NCBI RefSeq assembly: GCF_003797775.2 | Contig: NZ_CP060725.1 | Coordinates: 2,350,001 to 2,414,000, forward strand | Reading direction: 5' to 3' | Length of the DNA stretch: 64,000 nucleotides | DNA from: Sphingopyxis sp. OPL5 | GTDB lineage: Bacteria; Pseudomonadota; Alphaproteobacteria; Sphingomonadales; Sphingomonadaceae | In this document: positions 8,446-16,539 of the stretch, in pieces | Position numbering within the stretch: position 1 is the stretch's first letter | Layout of the letters: the number at the start of each line of letters is the position of its first letter | Notes under the pieces: model-generated | Databases searched by the model: none | Told to the model about the DNA's origin: nothing | Seen by the model: only the letters and a program-made list of their open reading frames with translations | Translations under genes and position numbers: made by a program

Positions 8446-8555
8446 CCCCTCCCGCAAGCGGGAGGGGCAGCGAGACTTGCGAACTCGTTCGCTAGTCGCA
8501 GCGGGGAGGGCATCGAGCCCACAGGCCCCACCCCAACCCTCTCCTGAAGGGGAGG
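8446..8555. repeat. Palindromic intergenic repeat
   Basis: This stretch opens with the same 22-bp palindrome found at 2223-2244 (8446-8467, centre GCAAGC). It continues with a GAACTCGTTCGCTAGTCGCAG segment and ends in further CCCTCTCCTGAAGGGGAGGG arms at 8536-8555. It fills the gap between an acyl-CoA dehydrogenase and an SDR and can fold extensively. It belongs to the same family as the element at 2151 but has a longer central part. Confidence 0.75.
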
Positions 8556-8573
8556 GAGCAAAAGGATGAGACA

Positions 8574-9377
8574 ATGAATCTCAATGACATGTTCGGCCTC
8601 GACGGCCGCATCGCGCTCGTCACCGGCGGCTCGCGCGGCATCGGCAAGATGATCGTCGAGGGCTATCTCGCCGCGGGCGCCGCGCGCGTCTATATCTCGG
8701 CGCGCAAGAGTGCGCAGATCGAGGAAGCTGTCGCCGATTTCGAAACGCGCTACCCGGGCAAGGTCATCGGGCTTCCCGTGGACCTCTCGACCGTCGAGGG
8801 CTGCCGCGCGCTGGCCAAGGAACTCGAAGCGCGCGAGGAACGCCTCGACATCCTCGTCAACAATGCCGGCGCGGCCTGGGGCGAACCCTTCGAGGGTTTC
8901 CCCGAGGCGGGCTGGGACAAGGTGATGGACATCAACGTCAAATCGCCCTTCTTCCTGACGCAGGCGCTGCACGGGCTGCTCAAGGCCGGCGGCACCGCGG
9001 CGCGGCCCTCGAAGGTCATCAACATCGGCTCGATCGACGGCCAGCGGCTCAACCCCTGGGAAACCTACAGCTATCATGCGTCGAAGGCGGCGATCCTCTA
9101 CCTCACCAAGCGCCTCGCGGCGCGGCTGGTTTCGGATCATATCCTCGTCACCGCGATCGCCCCCGGCGCCTTCCAGTCGGACATGAACAAGGCCGCGCGC
9201 GACCACGGCGATGCGGTGGCGCAGAGCATCCCGGTCAAGCGCATCGGCGTGCCCGAGGATATGGCCGGCGCCGCGATCTTCCTCGCCTCGAAAGCGGGCG
9301 ACTATGTCGTCGGCGACACGATCACCGTCGACGGCGGGCTGGTCCACGGCGATGTGCGGACGAGCATCGACGCGTAG
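8574..9377 (+). CDS. SDR-family oxidoreductase (FabG-like)
   Basis: A 267-residue classical short-chain dehydrogenase: TGGSRGIG cofactor motif, VYISARKS after beta-2 (the Arg/Lys pattern suggests NADP), LVNNAG, catalytic Ser in INIGSIDG and YHASKAA with Tyr and Lys. The C-terminal DTITVDGG is typical of beta-ketoacyl reductase-like members. It follows the paired acyl-CoA dehydrogenases on the same strand, after a repeat-filled gap, and probably belongs to the same catabolic unit. The exact substrate cannot be read from sequence. Confidence 0.9.
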   Translation: MNLNDMFGLDGRIALVTGGSRGIGKMIVEGYLAAGAARVYISARKSAQIEEAVADFETRYPGKVIGLPVDLSTVEGCRALAKELEAREERLDILVNNAGAAWGEPFEGFPEAGWDKVMDINVKSPFFLTQALHGLLKAGGTAARPSKVINIGSIDGQRLNPWETYSYHASKAAILYLTKRLAARLVSDHILVTAIAPGAFQSDMNKAARDHGDAVAQSIPVKRIGVPEDMAGAAIFLASKAGDYVVGDTITVDGGLVHGDVRTSIDA

Positions 9378-9390
9378 CGAAAGAAAAAAA

Positions 9391-9517
9391 TCGCGCAGAG
9401 GCGCAGAGAGCGCAGAGATTTTGTTTTGCGCTGGGGCGCGGTCGAAGGACGAGGAAAAGATTGGCGGCTTTGCCGCCCTTTCCTTTCTCTCTCGGCGTTC
9501 TCTGCGCCTCTGCGCGA
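9391..9517. repeat. Inverted repeat, 19-bp arms
   Basis: Perfect 19-bp arms lie at 9391-9409 and 9499-9517 (TCGCGCAGAGGCGCAGAGA and its complement), with an internal 89-bp segment that shows additional GCAGAG repetition near its left end. It occupies most of the gap between the SDR and a lipoprotein gene. It looks like a miniature dispersed element and no coding sequence is supported inside it. Confidence 0.8.
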
Positions 9518-9611
9518 ATCATATCATCCACGGCCGAGGCGACGCGTCGTGGAAATTGACTCCGTCCACGCCTAGGTGTATTATTAATATAACTCACCAA
9601 GGAGATGGCCC

Positions 9612-10127
9612 ATGCGTTTCGCGTTCCTCATTCCCCCGATGATGCTCCTCGCCGCCTGCGGGCAGGACGAAAAGCCCAAGAACTCCCCCGAACTGACGAT
9701 CAACGCCGACGGCGACGGCGGCGCGGTCCACATCACCTCGGGCAAGGACGGTGGCAAGCTCAAGATCGACGGCACCGGGGTCAATATCGACCTCGACATC
9801 CCCGATATCGCCGACCTCGATATCAACAGCGATTTCGACATCGACGGAGTGAAGCTGTTCCCGGGCAGCCAGATCACCACGATGGACATCAACGCCAATG
9901 ACAAGAATGGCGCCAATGACGCGGTGGTGAAGTTCGGCTTCACCTCGCCCGCGACCCCGGCGAAGGCGGCCGACTGGATGGCGGGTGAATTCGCGAAAAA
10001 ATCGATCAAGGTCAGCCGCACCGGCGACACCCTCGCGGGCACGGACAAGGACGGCGACGCCTTCACCGTCGCCTTCGCCCCTGACGGCGCGAACGCCAAG
10101 GGCGAGGTGCGGATCGTTTCGAAATAG
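9612..10127 (+). CDS. Predicted lipoprotein of unknown function
   Basis: A 171-residue protein with a lipoprotein signal peptide, MRFAFLIPPMMLLAACG, where LAAC is the lipobox. The mature part is Asp/Gly-rich with alternating hydrophobic residues (LKIDGTGVNIDLDIPDIADLDI), suggesting beta-strands. CCAAGGAG precedes the start. Its C-terminal half (AKAADWMAGEFAKKSIKVSRTGDTL) has no motif I recognise. It is isolated between two repeat elements, and no function is assigned. Confidence 0.75.
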   Translation: MRFAFLIPPMMLLAACGQDEKPKNSPELTINADGDGGAVHITSGKDGGKLKIDGTGVNIDLDIPDIADLDINSDFDIDGVKLFPGSQITTMDINANDKNGANDAVVKFGFTSPATPAKAADWMAGEFAKKSIKVSRTGDTLAGTDKDGDAFTVAFAPDGANAKGEVRIVSK

Positions 10128-10150
10128 GGTGGCCAAGACCCGCCCAACCT

Positions 10151-10223
10151 CCGTTTGTGTCGAGCGAAGTCGAGACACGCTGGCGCGGCGTTTGCGTGTC
10201 TCGACTTCGCTCGACACAAACGG
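10151..10223. repeat. Inverted repeat, perfect 30-bp arms
   Basis: Arms at 10151-10180 and 10194-10223 are perfect complements over 30 bp around a 13-bp loop. The arm core is GTGTCGAGCGAAGTCGAGAC. The element lies between the convergent lipoprotein and ppc genes, so the transcript hairpin could end transcription from both sides, although no T-tract follows. It looks like a dispersed non-coding repeat. Confidence 0.85.
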
Positions 10224-10242
10224 GATAGGGTAGGGCTCGGCT

Positions 10243-12921
10243 CTACCCGCTGTTCCGCAAGGCCGTCGCGATCGCGTTGATCGTCAGCTGAATGCCCTCG
10301 GCGATCCGGGCATCGGTCTCGCCCGCGCGGTGGCGCTTCATCAGCTCGATCTGCAGCAGGTTGAGCGGCTCGATATACGGCAGCCGCAACCGGATCGACG
10401 CCTCGAGCGCCGGATTCTTCTCAAGCAACCGCGTCTGGCCGGTAATTTCGAGCAGGCCGTCGTGCGCGCGGTTCCAGCCGTCCTTGATCCGCCCGAAGAT
10501 CGCGTCGTGCCCGTCGATATGGCTCGCCAGCCCCGCATAATGCGCCGCGATCCCCATGTCGGATTTCGCGAGCACCATCTCCATATTGCCGAGCAGCGCG
10601 CCAAAGAAGGGCCAGCTCGCCGCCATATCCTTGAGCAGCACCTTGTCGGCGAACCCCGAAAACGCCTCGCCCGTCCCGTACCAGCCGGGCAGCATGACGC
10701 GCGCCTGCGCCCAGCTGAACACCCAGGGGATCGCGCGCAAATCCTCGATCGCGGTCGACTTGGTGCGGCTCGACGGCCGCGATCCGATCTTCAGCGTCGC
10801 GATCTCGGCGATCGGGGTCATCGCGCGGAAAAAATCCTTGAAGGTCGGGGTGTCGTAGACCAGCCCGCGATAGGCGGCGAAGGCGCCGTCCGACACCGCG
10901 TCCATCGCGGCGGTAAAGCGCACGCAGTCGGCCGCTCCCAATATCTCGGGCTCGAGGCTGGCGAGCAGGCTCGCCGACACCATCGATTCGAGGTTGGTCG
11001 CCGCGCTGTCCGCCGTGCCATATTTCGCGCCGATCACCTCGCCCTGTTCGGTGATGCGGATGCGGCCCTGCACCGTGCCTGCGGGCTGGGCGCGGATCGC
11101 GGCAAAGGCACTGCCGCCGCCGCGCCCGACCGCGCCGCCGCGGCCGTGGAACAATTGCATCGAGGGTCCGGCGGCGGCGAAGACCGGGGTCAAAGCCTGC
11201 GACGCCTGGTGCAGCCCCCAGGTCGAGGTCAGATAGCCGCCGTCCTTGTTCGAATCCGAATAGCCGATCATCACTTCCTGATGCCCGCGCAGCGCCACTT
11301 GCGGGCCGATTTCGGGCATCGCGAAGTATCGCGCCATGATCGCCGGCGCCTTGTCGAGGTCGGCGATCGTCTCGAACAGCGGCACGACCATCAGGTTGCT
11401 CTTGCCCGCCGCTTCGCCGCTCCGCCACAGCCCCGCCTCGCGCGCCAGCACATGGACTTCGAGCAGGTCGGACAAGGTCTGCGCCATGCTGATGATCCAC
11501 TGGCAGATCGCATCGGGGCCGAGCCGCGCGCGGACATCGGCGGCGGCGCGGACGATCGCCAGTTCGCCTTCGGTCTCCTCGCTCCACTCGTGCCACGACG
11601 CCGCGAGCGGGCGGTCGCTCGCCAGCTCGGCGGTGAGCAGCGCGACGCGCGCCTCTTCATCGAGCGCGGCATAATCGTCGCACACCCCCGCGACGCGCAG
11701 CACTTCGCCGAGCACGCGTTCGTGGACCGCGCTGTTTTGCCGCATGTCGAGCGTCGCGAGGTGGAAGCCAAAGACTTCGACCGCGCGGATCAGCCGCCCC
11801 AGCGCGCCGATCCCGCCGAGTTGGCCTTCGCCGCTTGCTTCGAGGCCGTCGGCCAGCATGACAAGATCGCGGCGGAAGTCGCCCGGGGTCGCATAGGGTT
11901 CGCCGGTCAGCGCCGACGGGCGCGGCGCGGGCTTGCCGGTGATCGCGGTGAAGGTCGCGCAGAGCCGGGCATAAATGCCCGACAGCGCGCGGCGATAGGG
12001 TTCGTCGCGGCGGCTCGGCGCGGTGTCGCCGCTCGCCTCGGCCAGCGCCTCGACCGCTTCGGGCACGGGGGCGAGTCCCGCCGACACCGACAGTTCGGCG
12101 CCGAGCGCGTGGACCGCGTCGCTATAATGGCCGAGCACCGCGGCGGCGTTGCGCGCGGTCGCTTCGCGCAGCGTCCCGGCGGTGACGAAGGGATTGCCGT
12201 CGCGGTCGCCGCCGATCCAGCTGCCGACGCGCAGGAAACTCGCGGGACGCTGCCCCAGCTCCTTCTCCCAGCGCGCATAAAGTTTGGGCAGCACCGGCAG
12301 AAACACGTCGCGCAGGTAAGTCAGCGCATTGTCGATCTCGTCGGCGACGAACAATTTCTCGGTGCGCAGCGGCCGTGTCTGCCACAACAGCACGATCTGG
12401 CGGCGGATCGCGTCCTCGACGATATCGCCCTCGGCGGTCTCCTCGGCGCCCGCATCGCGCAGCAGCATCAGTTCGGCGATGCGGTTCTTGTGGTCGAGCA
12501 TCGACTTGCGCCGCACCTCGGTCGGGTGCGCGGTCAGCACCGGTGCGACCAGCGCGGCGCTCATCAACTGCGCGACCGCGTCGCTATCGATCCCGCCGTC
12601 CTTCAGTCGCGCCAGCGCCGCCGCGACCGTCGCCTCGGGCTCGGCCGCGATCCCTTGCCGGTCCTCGGCAAGGTTGGCGAGCATCGAGAAGAGCATGAAA
12701 CCGCGCACAAAGGCGATGGTGTCGTCGAGGCTGAGCGCATCGAGCCCGGTGTCGATCGCCTCGGCCCCGTCGATCCCGCGGTGCCGGTCGACGCTGACCG
12801 AGCGGATATATTCGGTCTGCCGGTACAATTTCTCGCCGCCATAAGCGCGGATGACGTCGCCCAGGATCCGCCCCAGATAGCGGATGTCGGGATTTTGCGA
12901 GATCTGGATCGGAGGCCCCAT
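10243..12921 (-). CDS. ppc: Phosphoenolpyruvate carboxylase
   Basis: An 892-residue enzyme that carboxylates PEP to oxaloacetate to replenish the TCA cycle. Active-site motifs are all present: LTAHPTEVRRKS (catalytic His), GYSDSNKDGGYLTS, FHGRGGAVGRGGG (PEP/bicarbonate site) and the C-terminal NSG. The start is placed at the ATG at 12921 (MGPPIQISQNPDIRYLG), which lines up with the usual N-terminus. An in-frame ATG at 12975 would add 18 residues unlike the family. Neither has a strong Shine-Dalgarno. The gene appears monocistronic, followed by a large inverted repeat. Confidence 0.95.
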   Translation of the reverse strand: MGPPIQISQNPDIRYLGRILGDVIRAYGGEKLYRQTEYIRSVSVDRHRGIDGAEAIDTGLDALSLDDTIAFVRGFMLFSMLANLAEDRQGIAAEPEATVAAALARLKDGGIDSDAVAQLMSAALVAPVLTAHPTEVRRKSMLDHKNRIAELMLLRDAGAEETAEGDIVEDAIRRQIVLLWQTRPLRTEKLFVADEIDNALTYLRDVFLPVLPKLYARWEKELGQRPASFLRVGSWIGGDRDGNPFVTAGTLREATARNAAAVLGHYSDAVHALGAELSVSAGLAPVPEAVEALAEASGDTAPSRRDEPYRRALSGIYARLCATFTAITGKPAPRPSALTGEPYATPGDFRRDLVMLADGLEASGEGQLGGIGALGRLIRAVEVFGFHLATLDMRQNSAVHERVLGEVLRVAGVCDDYAALDEEARVALLTAELASDRPLAASWHEWSEETEGELAIVRAAADVRARLGPDAICQWIISMAQTLSDLLEVHVLAREAGLWRSGEAAGKSNLMVVPLFETIADLDKAPAIMARYFAMPEIGPQVALRGHQEVMIGYSDSNKDGGYLTSTWGLHQASQALTPVFAAAGPSMQLFHGRGGAVGRGGGSAFAAIRAQPAGTVQGRIRITEQGEVIGAKYGTADSAATNLESMVSASLLASLEPEILGAADCVRFTAAMDAVSDGAFAAYRGLVYDTPTFKDFFRAMTPIAEIATLKIGSRPSSRTKSTAIEDLRAIPWVFSWAQARVMLPGWYGTGEAFSGFADKVLLKDMAASWPFFGALLGNMEMVLAKSDMGIAAHYAGLASHIDGHDAIFGRIKDGWNRAHDGLLEITGQTRLLEKNPALEASIRLRLPYIEPLNLLQIELMKRHRAGETDARIAEGIQLTINAIATALRNSG

Positions 12922-12999
12922 GCGCGGTTGCTGCACCTGCGAAGGCACAGCGTCAAGCCGGGGATGGACGCGCATAGCTATGCCATGCGCACAGCCTCT

Positions 13000-13446
13000 T
13001 CAGGCGAAGGTGTCGATGACGTCGTCGCTGAACCCGCGCCCCCTGCTCAGCGCGAGCGCGCCACGCACCCCGCCGACCATCGCGGCGAACATGATGATGC
13101 CGACGACCCAGTTGATGATGTTGCCGTTGAGCACCATGCCAAGCGCGTAGAGCGCGGCGGAGATGATTGCGAGGATCGCCCCGCGTCCATAACGCAGCAT
13201 CGTCGCGGCGATCAGCATCAGCGCCAATTGCGCCAAAGTCAGCAACAGCACGGGATGCGCCTGTCCGAGCAGCGCGATCAGATTGTCGAAACCCACCGAC
13301 GCGTACAGCAGGAATGCGCTTGCGCCAGCGACGATATACAGTGCCAGCGATGCCGTCTGCGCGGCATTGAGCGCCCCCGCGCGCGTCGTCAGGTCGGGCG
13401 ACCAGAGATTCTTGAACGTGTTACCCGAGCCGCCTTCATACGCCAT
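13000..13446 (-). CDS. Small integral membrane protein, unknown function
   Basis: A 148-residue protein starting MAYEGGSGNTFKNLW, with GGGGGGAA just upstream of the ATG at 13446; an ATG 13 codons earlier lacks a ribosome site. Four hydrophobic segments are visible (around ASLALYIVAGASAFLL, VLLLTLAQLALMLIAATML, AILAIISAALYALGMVL and IINWVVGIIMFAAMVGG). No catalytic motif is seen. It lies upstream of ppc on the same strand, with about 80 bp between them, so it may be co-transcribed. I do not recognise a named family. Confidence 0.7.
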   Translation of the reverse strand: MAYEGGSGNTFKNLWSPDLTTRAGALNAAQTASLALYIVAGASAFLLYASVGFDNLIALLGQAHPVLLLTLAQLALMLIAATMLRYGRGAILAIISAALYALGMVLNGNIINWVVGIIMFAAMVGGVRGALALSRGRGFSDDVIDTFA

Positions 13447-13628
13447 GAATATTCCCCCCTTGCAGGCCGCCGCGCACCCCCGCACGCCAGCCGTCCGCCC
13501 GTCTCGCTATCGTAGGCCAAGGCTTCGATCCAGCCCTAGTTTGAGCTTACTCAGCAAACCACCGCAACGCGATATATGGTTGCGTATCGGACAGGGTCGC
13601 GCGACCATCATCCAATGGAGCGAGGGAT

Positions 13629-14177
13629 ATGAAAAACAGGAACGCCATCTTTGCCATATGGATGGCCTTGTTCGTCGCAATCGGCCTGGTATTGGCTCTG
13701 GCAATCGCGCCCGGTGAGGCCGAAGAAGATTTTATTCTATCCCCGCCTATCCAACCCACGGCAGGGTCTGTGCCGATTACGCCTTGGCCCGACGCCAGCG
13801 AGGTTCGGCTAATCGTTGCTGATTTATCCTTTGAGGATCAGGCAAAAAGGGGGGCGTGGACGTCGCGGCCGGAGGGGGTGGTACTAACGTCCCAACAGCG
13901 GGCGATTGTCGACAAGTCGGTCCATCTCTATCGGATGACGAAGAAGGAGGCGGACAACCGAGCCTATGTCGACTGCTTCATCCCGCATCATTTTTTCCGA
14001 TATTATGACAAGTCGGGACGTCAAATTGGCGAACTTCAGATATGTTATTGCTGCCAAGGCATCGCCATGGAACCCGCGCTCCGTCCCACGGACATTTATG
14101 ACGAATGGCAGTTTGATTTCCCTAGGGTGGAAAAGATGCTGCACGAGATGGGTGTATCCACCGACATTAATTGCTGA
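13629..14177 (+). CDS. Membrane-anchored protein with a Cys-rich motif, unknown function
   Basis: A 182-residue protein with an N-terminal signal anchor (AIFAIWMALFVAIGLVLALAI) and a GAGGG ribosome site. The distal part has a distinctive cysteine pattern, DCFIPHHFFRYYD then QICYCCQG about 30 residues later, and a C-terminal Cys. The arrangement resembles small uncharacterised proteins with a C-F-x-P-x-H then ICF-x-C pattern, and metal or disulfide binding is possible. The codons are visibly more AT-rich than those of the neighbours, suggesting recent acquisition. No function is assigned. Confidence 0.65.
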   Translation: MKNRNAIFAIWMALFVAIGLVLALAIAPGEAEEDFILSPPIQPTAGSVPITPWPDASEVRLIVADLSFEDQAKRGAWTSRPEGVVLTSQQRAIVDKSVHLYRMTKKEADNRAYVDCFIPHHFFRYYDKSGRQIGELQICYCCQGIAMEPALRPTDIYDEWQFDFPRVEKMLHEMGVSTDINC

Positions 14178-14195
14178 AAGCTGCGGCGCCGATCG

Positions 14196-14618
14196 TCAGC
14201 GCGTTTTCACCAGCACCAGCGTGCCCAGGTCGATCGCCGGCCGGCCGTCGAAGGTCACGCCATTGTGCGTGTCGGTGATGAACATCAGCCTGCCCGAGGC
14301 GTCGGTGATCCGCGCCGAGACCGAATAGCGGCCGCGCGGGTCGAGGCGGCGCTCGTCGACCGTCAGCGAGAAAGCGAAGGGCACCTGCCGGCCGTCGGCG
14401 GTGAACGACTGCTGCGCGATCGTCTTCGACGGTGCGTCCATCAGGCTGACGTCGGCGAGCGTGACCTCGACCTGCGCGGTCGGCGGCAGCGCCATGCGCT
14501 CGCGATAGGTGATGCTGCCGGTGACCGACACCGGCTGTTCGGACGGCATGATCGTCGCGCAGGCGGCGAGCGGCAGGGCGGCGAGGGCGAGCGCGAGGTT
14601 GCGGGTGAAGCGCGCCAT
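14196..14618 (-). CDS. YbaY-family lipoprotein
   Basis: A 140-residue lipoprotein: signal peptide MARFTRNLALALAALPLAAC with an LAAC lipobox, then one YbaY/YscW-type beta domain (VSVTGSITYRERMALPPTAQVEVTLADVS opening, DTHNGVTFDG near the end). In the family this fold occurs in outer-membrane-associated lipoproteins of unclear role, including pilotins of secretion systems. No secretion genes are nearby, so a general envelope role is more likely. Convergent with the preceding membrane protein, with only 18 bp between the stops. Confidence 0.85.
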   Translation of the reverse strand: MARFTRNLALALAALPLAACATIMPSEQPVSVTGSITYRERMALPPTAQVEVTLADVSLMDAPSKTIAQQSFTADGRQVPFAFSLTVDERRLDPRGRYSVSARITDASGRLMFITDTHNGVTFDGRPAIDLGTLVLVKTR

Positions 14619-14699
14619 GAGGTTTCTCCTGTTTTCGATCGATGCGGCCCGCTAGCGCCGCCCCGCTGAACCTACGCTGTCCGCTTCGTTATGTTCCAG

Positions 14700-15266
14700 T
14701 CACCCCTCCAGCTCGACGTCCCAGTACAGCCAGTCGATCCAGCTCGTATGCAGATAGTTCGGGGGGAAGCAGCGGCCATTGTCCTGCAACTGCCACGACG
14801 TCGGGCGCCAGGGCTGGCGGTGGATCGGCATATGCGCCTGTTGCGGCGTCCGCCCGCCCTTCTTCAGATTGCACGGCGCGCAGGCGGTGGTGACATTCTC
14901 CCATGTCGTGCGCCCGCCGAGGCGGCGCGGCACGACATGATCGAAGGTCAGATCCTTGCCCGACCCGCAATATTGGCACGCGAAGCGGTCGCGCAGGAAC
15001 AGGTTGAAGCGCGTGAACGCCGGGTGCTGCGACGGCTTCACATATTGCCGCAGCGCGATGACGCTCGGGATCGGCATCGTCCGCGTCGGCGAATGGATTT
15101 CGCGCTCGTAATTTTCGACGATCGTCACGCGGTCGAGAAACACCGCCTTGACCGCGGTCTGCCACGGCCACAGGCTGAGCGGGTAATAGCTGAGCGGCGT
15201 ATAGTCGGCGTTCAAAACAAGCGCGGGGCAACTATCGGGATGCCGGGCAAGATCGGGATGGAACAT
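14700..15266 (-). CDS. HNH endonuclease
   Basis: A 188-residue HNH nuclease starting MFHPDLARHPDSCPALVLNA. The domain has two CxxC zinc knuckles, CQYCG and CAPC, bracketing DHVVPRRLGG and ending in NLKKGG. These small stand-alone HNH proteins are conserved across alphaproteobacteria and are not tied to phage in this context. A longer frame starts at 15323, but a promoter-like pair at 15335-15364 would then leave almost no leader, so 15266 is preferred. It is divergent from gluQ. The cellular substrate is unknown. Confidence 0.88.
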   Translation of the reverse strand: MFHPDLARHPDSCPALVLNADYTPLSYYPLSLWPWQTAVKAVFLDRVTIVENYEREIHSPTRTMPIPSVIALRQYVKPSQHPAFTRFNLFLRDRFACQYCGSGKDLTFDHVVPRRLGGRTTWENVTTACAPCNLKKGGRTPQQAHMPIHRQPWRPTSWQLQDNGRCFPPNYLHTSWIDWLYWDVELEG

Positions 15267-15334
15267 GGCTTGGTAACGCAGCCCCCTTTGCTTCTCGGGT
15301 TGGCGCGCCACTGCCTTCCTCAAGTGACAGGGTC

Positions 15335-15364
15335 ATTACATGACGTATCAGAATCTGACGTCAA
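15335..15364 (-). promoter_or_regulatory. Candidate sigma-70 promoter of the HNH gene with an internal dyad
   Basis: On the minus strand, TTGACG (15364-15359) and TGTAAT (15340-15335) are separated by 18 bp, a reasonable -35/-10 pair pointing at the HNH gene. Between and over them lies a dyad, TGACGT and ACGTCA with 11 bp between, which could be an operator. The region is also the upstream region of gluQ on the other strand. Confidence 0.45.
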
Positions 15365-15437
15365 GGGGGCATCGTCCGCAACATATGGGAAGGTTTCCCT
15401 GAGTGTCCCACATGATGTGGAGAATCCGGTTTAAACC

Positions 15438-16286
15438 ATGCTGACCCGTTTCGCCCCCAGCCCGACCGGCGACCTCCACCTTGGCCACGCCTATAGCGCC
15501 GTCCTCGCGTTCGACGCCGCGCGCCGCGCCGGCGGCGCCTTCCATATCCGTATCGACGACATCGACGGCAGCCGCTCGCGCGAGGCCTATGTCGCGGCGT
15601 CGCTCGCCGACCTCGCCTGGCTCGGCATCGCTTGGGATGGCGAGCCGCTGCGCCAGTCGGAGCGGCTCGCGACCTATCAGGCGGCGCTCGACGATCTGGT
15701 CGCCCGCGATCTCCTCTACCCCTGCTTCTGCACCCGCGCCGATATCGCCGCGAGCCTCGCGGCGCCGCACGGGCCATCCGGAGCGATCTACCCCGGCACC
15801 TGCCGCCACCTGACCGAAGCCGAACGGGCAAGCCGCGCCAGCGAACCGCATTGCTGGCGGCTCGACATGGCGAAAGCCGCCGATGTCGCGGGCGAACTTC
15901 ATTGGGAAGGGCGGGGGAAAGGCCCCCGGCTGGCCGACCCCCGCGCACATGGTGATGTCGTGCTTGCGCGCAAGGATGCCCCCGCCAGCTACCATCTCGC
16001 CAGCACCGTCGACGACGCGATGATGGGGGTGACGCACATCATCCGTGGCGCCGATCTGATCGCCGCGACCGACGTCCACCGTCTGCTTCAGGCGCTGCTC
16101 GGCCTGCCGACCCCGCTGTATCGCCACCACGCGCTCGTCTGCGGCCCCGACAGCAAACGGCTGGCGAAGCGCGACGCCGCGGCGTCGCTCGCCGCGCTGC
16201 GCGCCAGCGGCGCCGACGGACACGCGCTCGCCGCCGATCTGCTCGGCGGACGGCTTCCCACTGGCTATTCGCTGCAAATGCCCTAG
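15438..16286 (+). CDS. gluQ: Glutamyl-Q tRNA(Asp) synthetase
   Basis: A 282-residue truncated glutamyl-tRNA synthetase that attaches glutamate to queuosine at the wobble position of tRNA-Asp. It has the class I nucleotide motif HLGHAYSA after FAPSPTGDL, the zinc-binding YPCFCTRADI and YPGTCR cysteines characteristic of the YadB/GluQ type, and a degenerate KMSKS (SKRLAKR). It lacks an anticodon-binding domain, as GluQ does. A palindrome CCACATGATGTGG lies at 15408-15420 just before the gene. A queuosine-precursor transporter is present at 26951 in the same window. Confidence 0.93.
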   Translation: MLTRFAPSPTGDLHLGHAYSAVLAFDAARRAGGAFHIRIDDIDGSRSREAYVAASLADLAWLGIAWDGEPLRQSERLATYQAALDDLVARDLLYPCFCTRADIAASLAAPHGPSGAIYPGTCRHLTEAERASRASEPHCWRLDMAKAADVAGELHWEGRGKGPRLADPRAHGDVVLARKDAPASYHLASTVDDAMMGVTHIIRGADLIAATDVHRLLQALLGLPTPLYRHHALVCGPDSKRLAKRDAAASLAALRASGADGHALAADLLGGRLPTGYSLQMP

Positions 16287-16295
16287 ATAGACGAC

Positions 16296-16520
16296 ATGTC
16301 CATCCTGCTCATCCTCGGCGTCGTTGTGGCGGCCGGCTTCGTCCTCTTCTCGCTCGCGCGCGGACTCTTCTATTTCTCGCAAGGCCACCGCGCCGCGATG
16401 GACGGCACGGCGCACGAGAATCAGGTGATGCAGAACAAGATGATGATGTCGCGCGTGAAGTGGCAGGCGATCACGATCATCCTGATCGTGCTGATCGGCC
16501 TGCTCGCCGCGGGGCAATAG
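16296..16520 (+). CDS. HIG1-domain small membrane protein
   Basis: A 74-residue protein with two hydrophobic segments: SILLILGVVVAAGFVLFSLA at the N-terminus and AITIILIVLIGLLAAG at the C-terminus. Between them is a basic/polar stretch with QNKMMMSRVKWQ. The MxxRxxxQ pattern and two-helix layout are those of bacterial HIG1/twin-transmembrane proteins, which in related organisms associate with cytochrome oxidase. It starts 10 bp after gluQ and 20 bp before the adenosyltransferase, so the three are probably one transcript. Confidence 0.85.
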   Translation: MSILLILGVVVAAGFVLFSLARGLFYFSQGHRAAMDGTAHENQVMQNKMMMSRVKWQAITIILIVLIGLLAAGQ

Positions 16521-16539
16521 GCGTCCGCGCCCGCGTCCG

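Noticed and set aside
5108..8446. Minus-strand frame of 1112 codons
   Set aside because: Only its last 285 residues form a real SDR. The rest is antisense to the two acyl-CoA dehydrogenases.
9391..9517. Repeat as a CRISPR array or insertion sequence
   Set aside because: Only two inverted arms exist, with no regular spacers, no transposase and no target duplication seen.
10330..13515. Plus-strand frame of 1061 codons over ppc
   Set aside because: Antisense to PEP carboxylase, whose active-site motifs are all present on the other strand.
15355..15362. TGACGTCA as a CRE-like site
   Set aside because: It is a chance 8-bp palindrome inside a larger dyad; CRE sites are eukaryotic.
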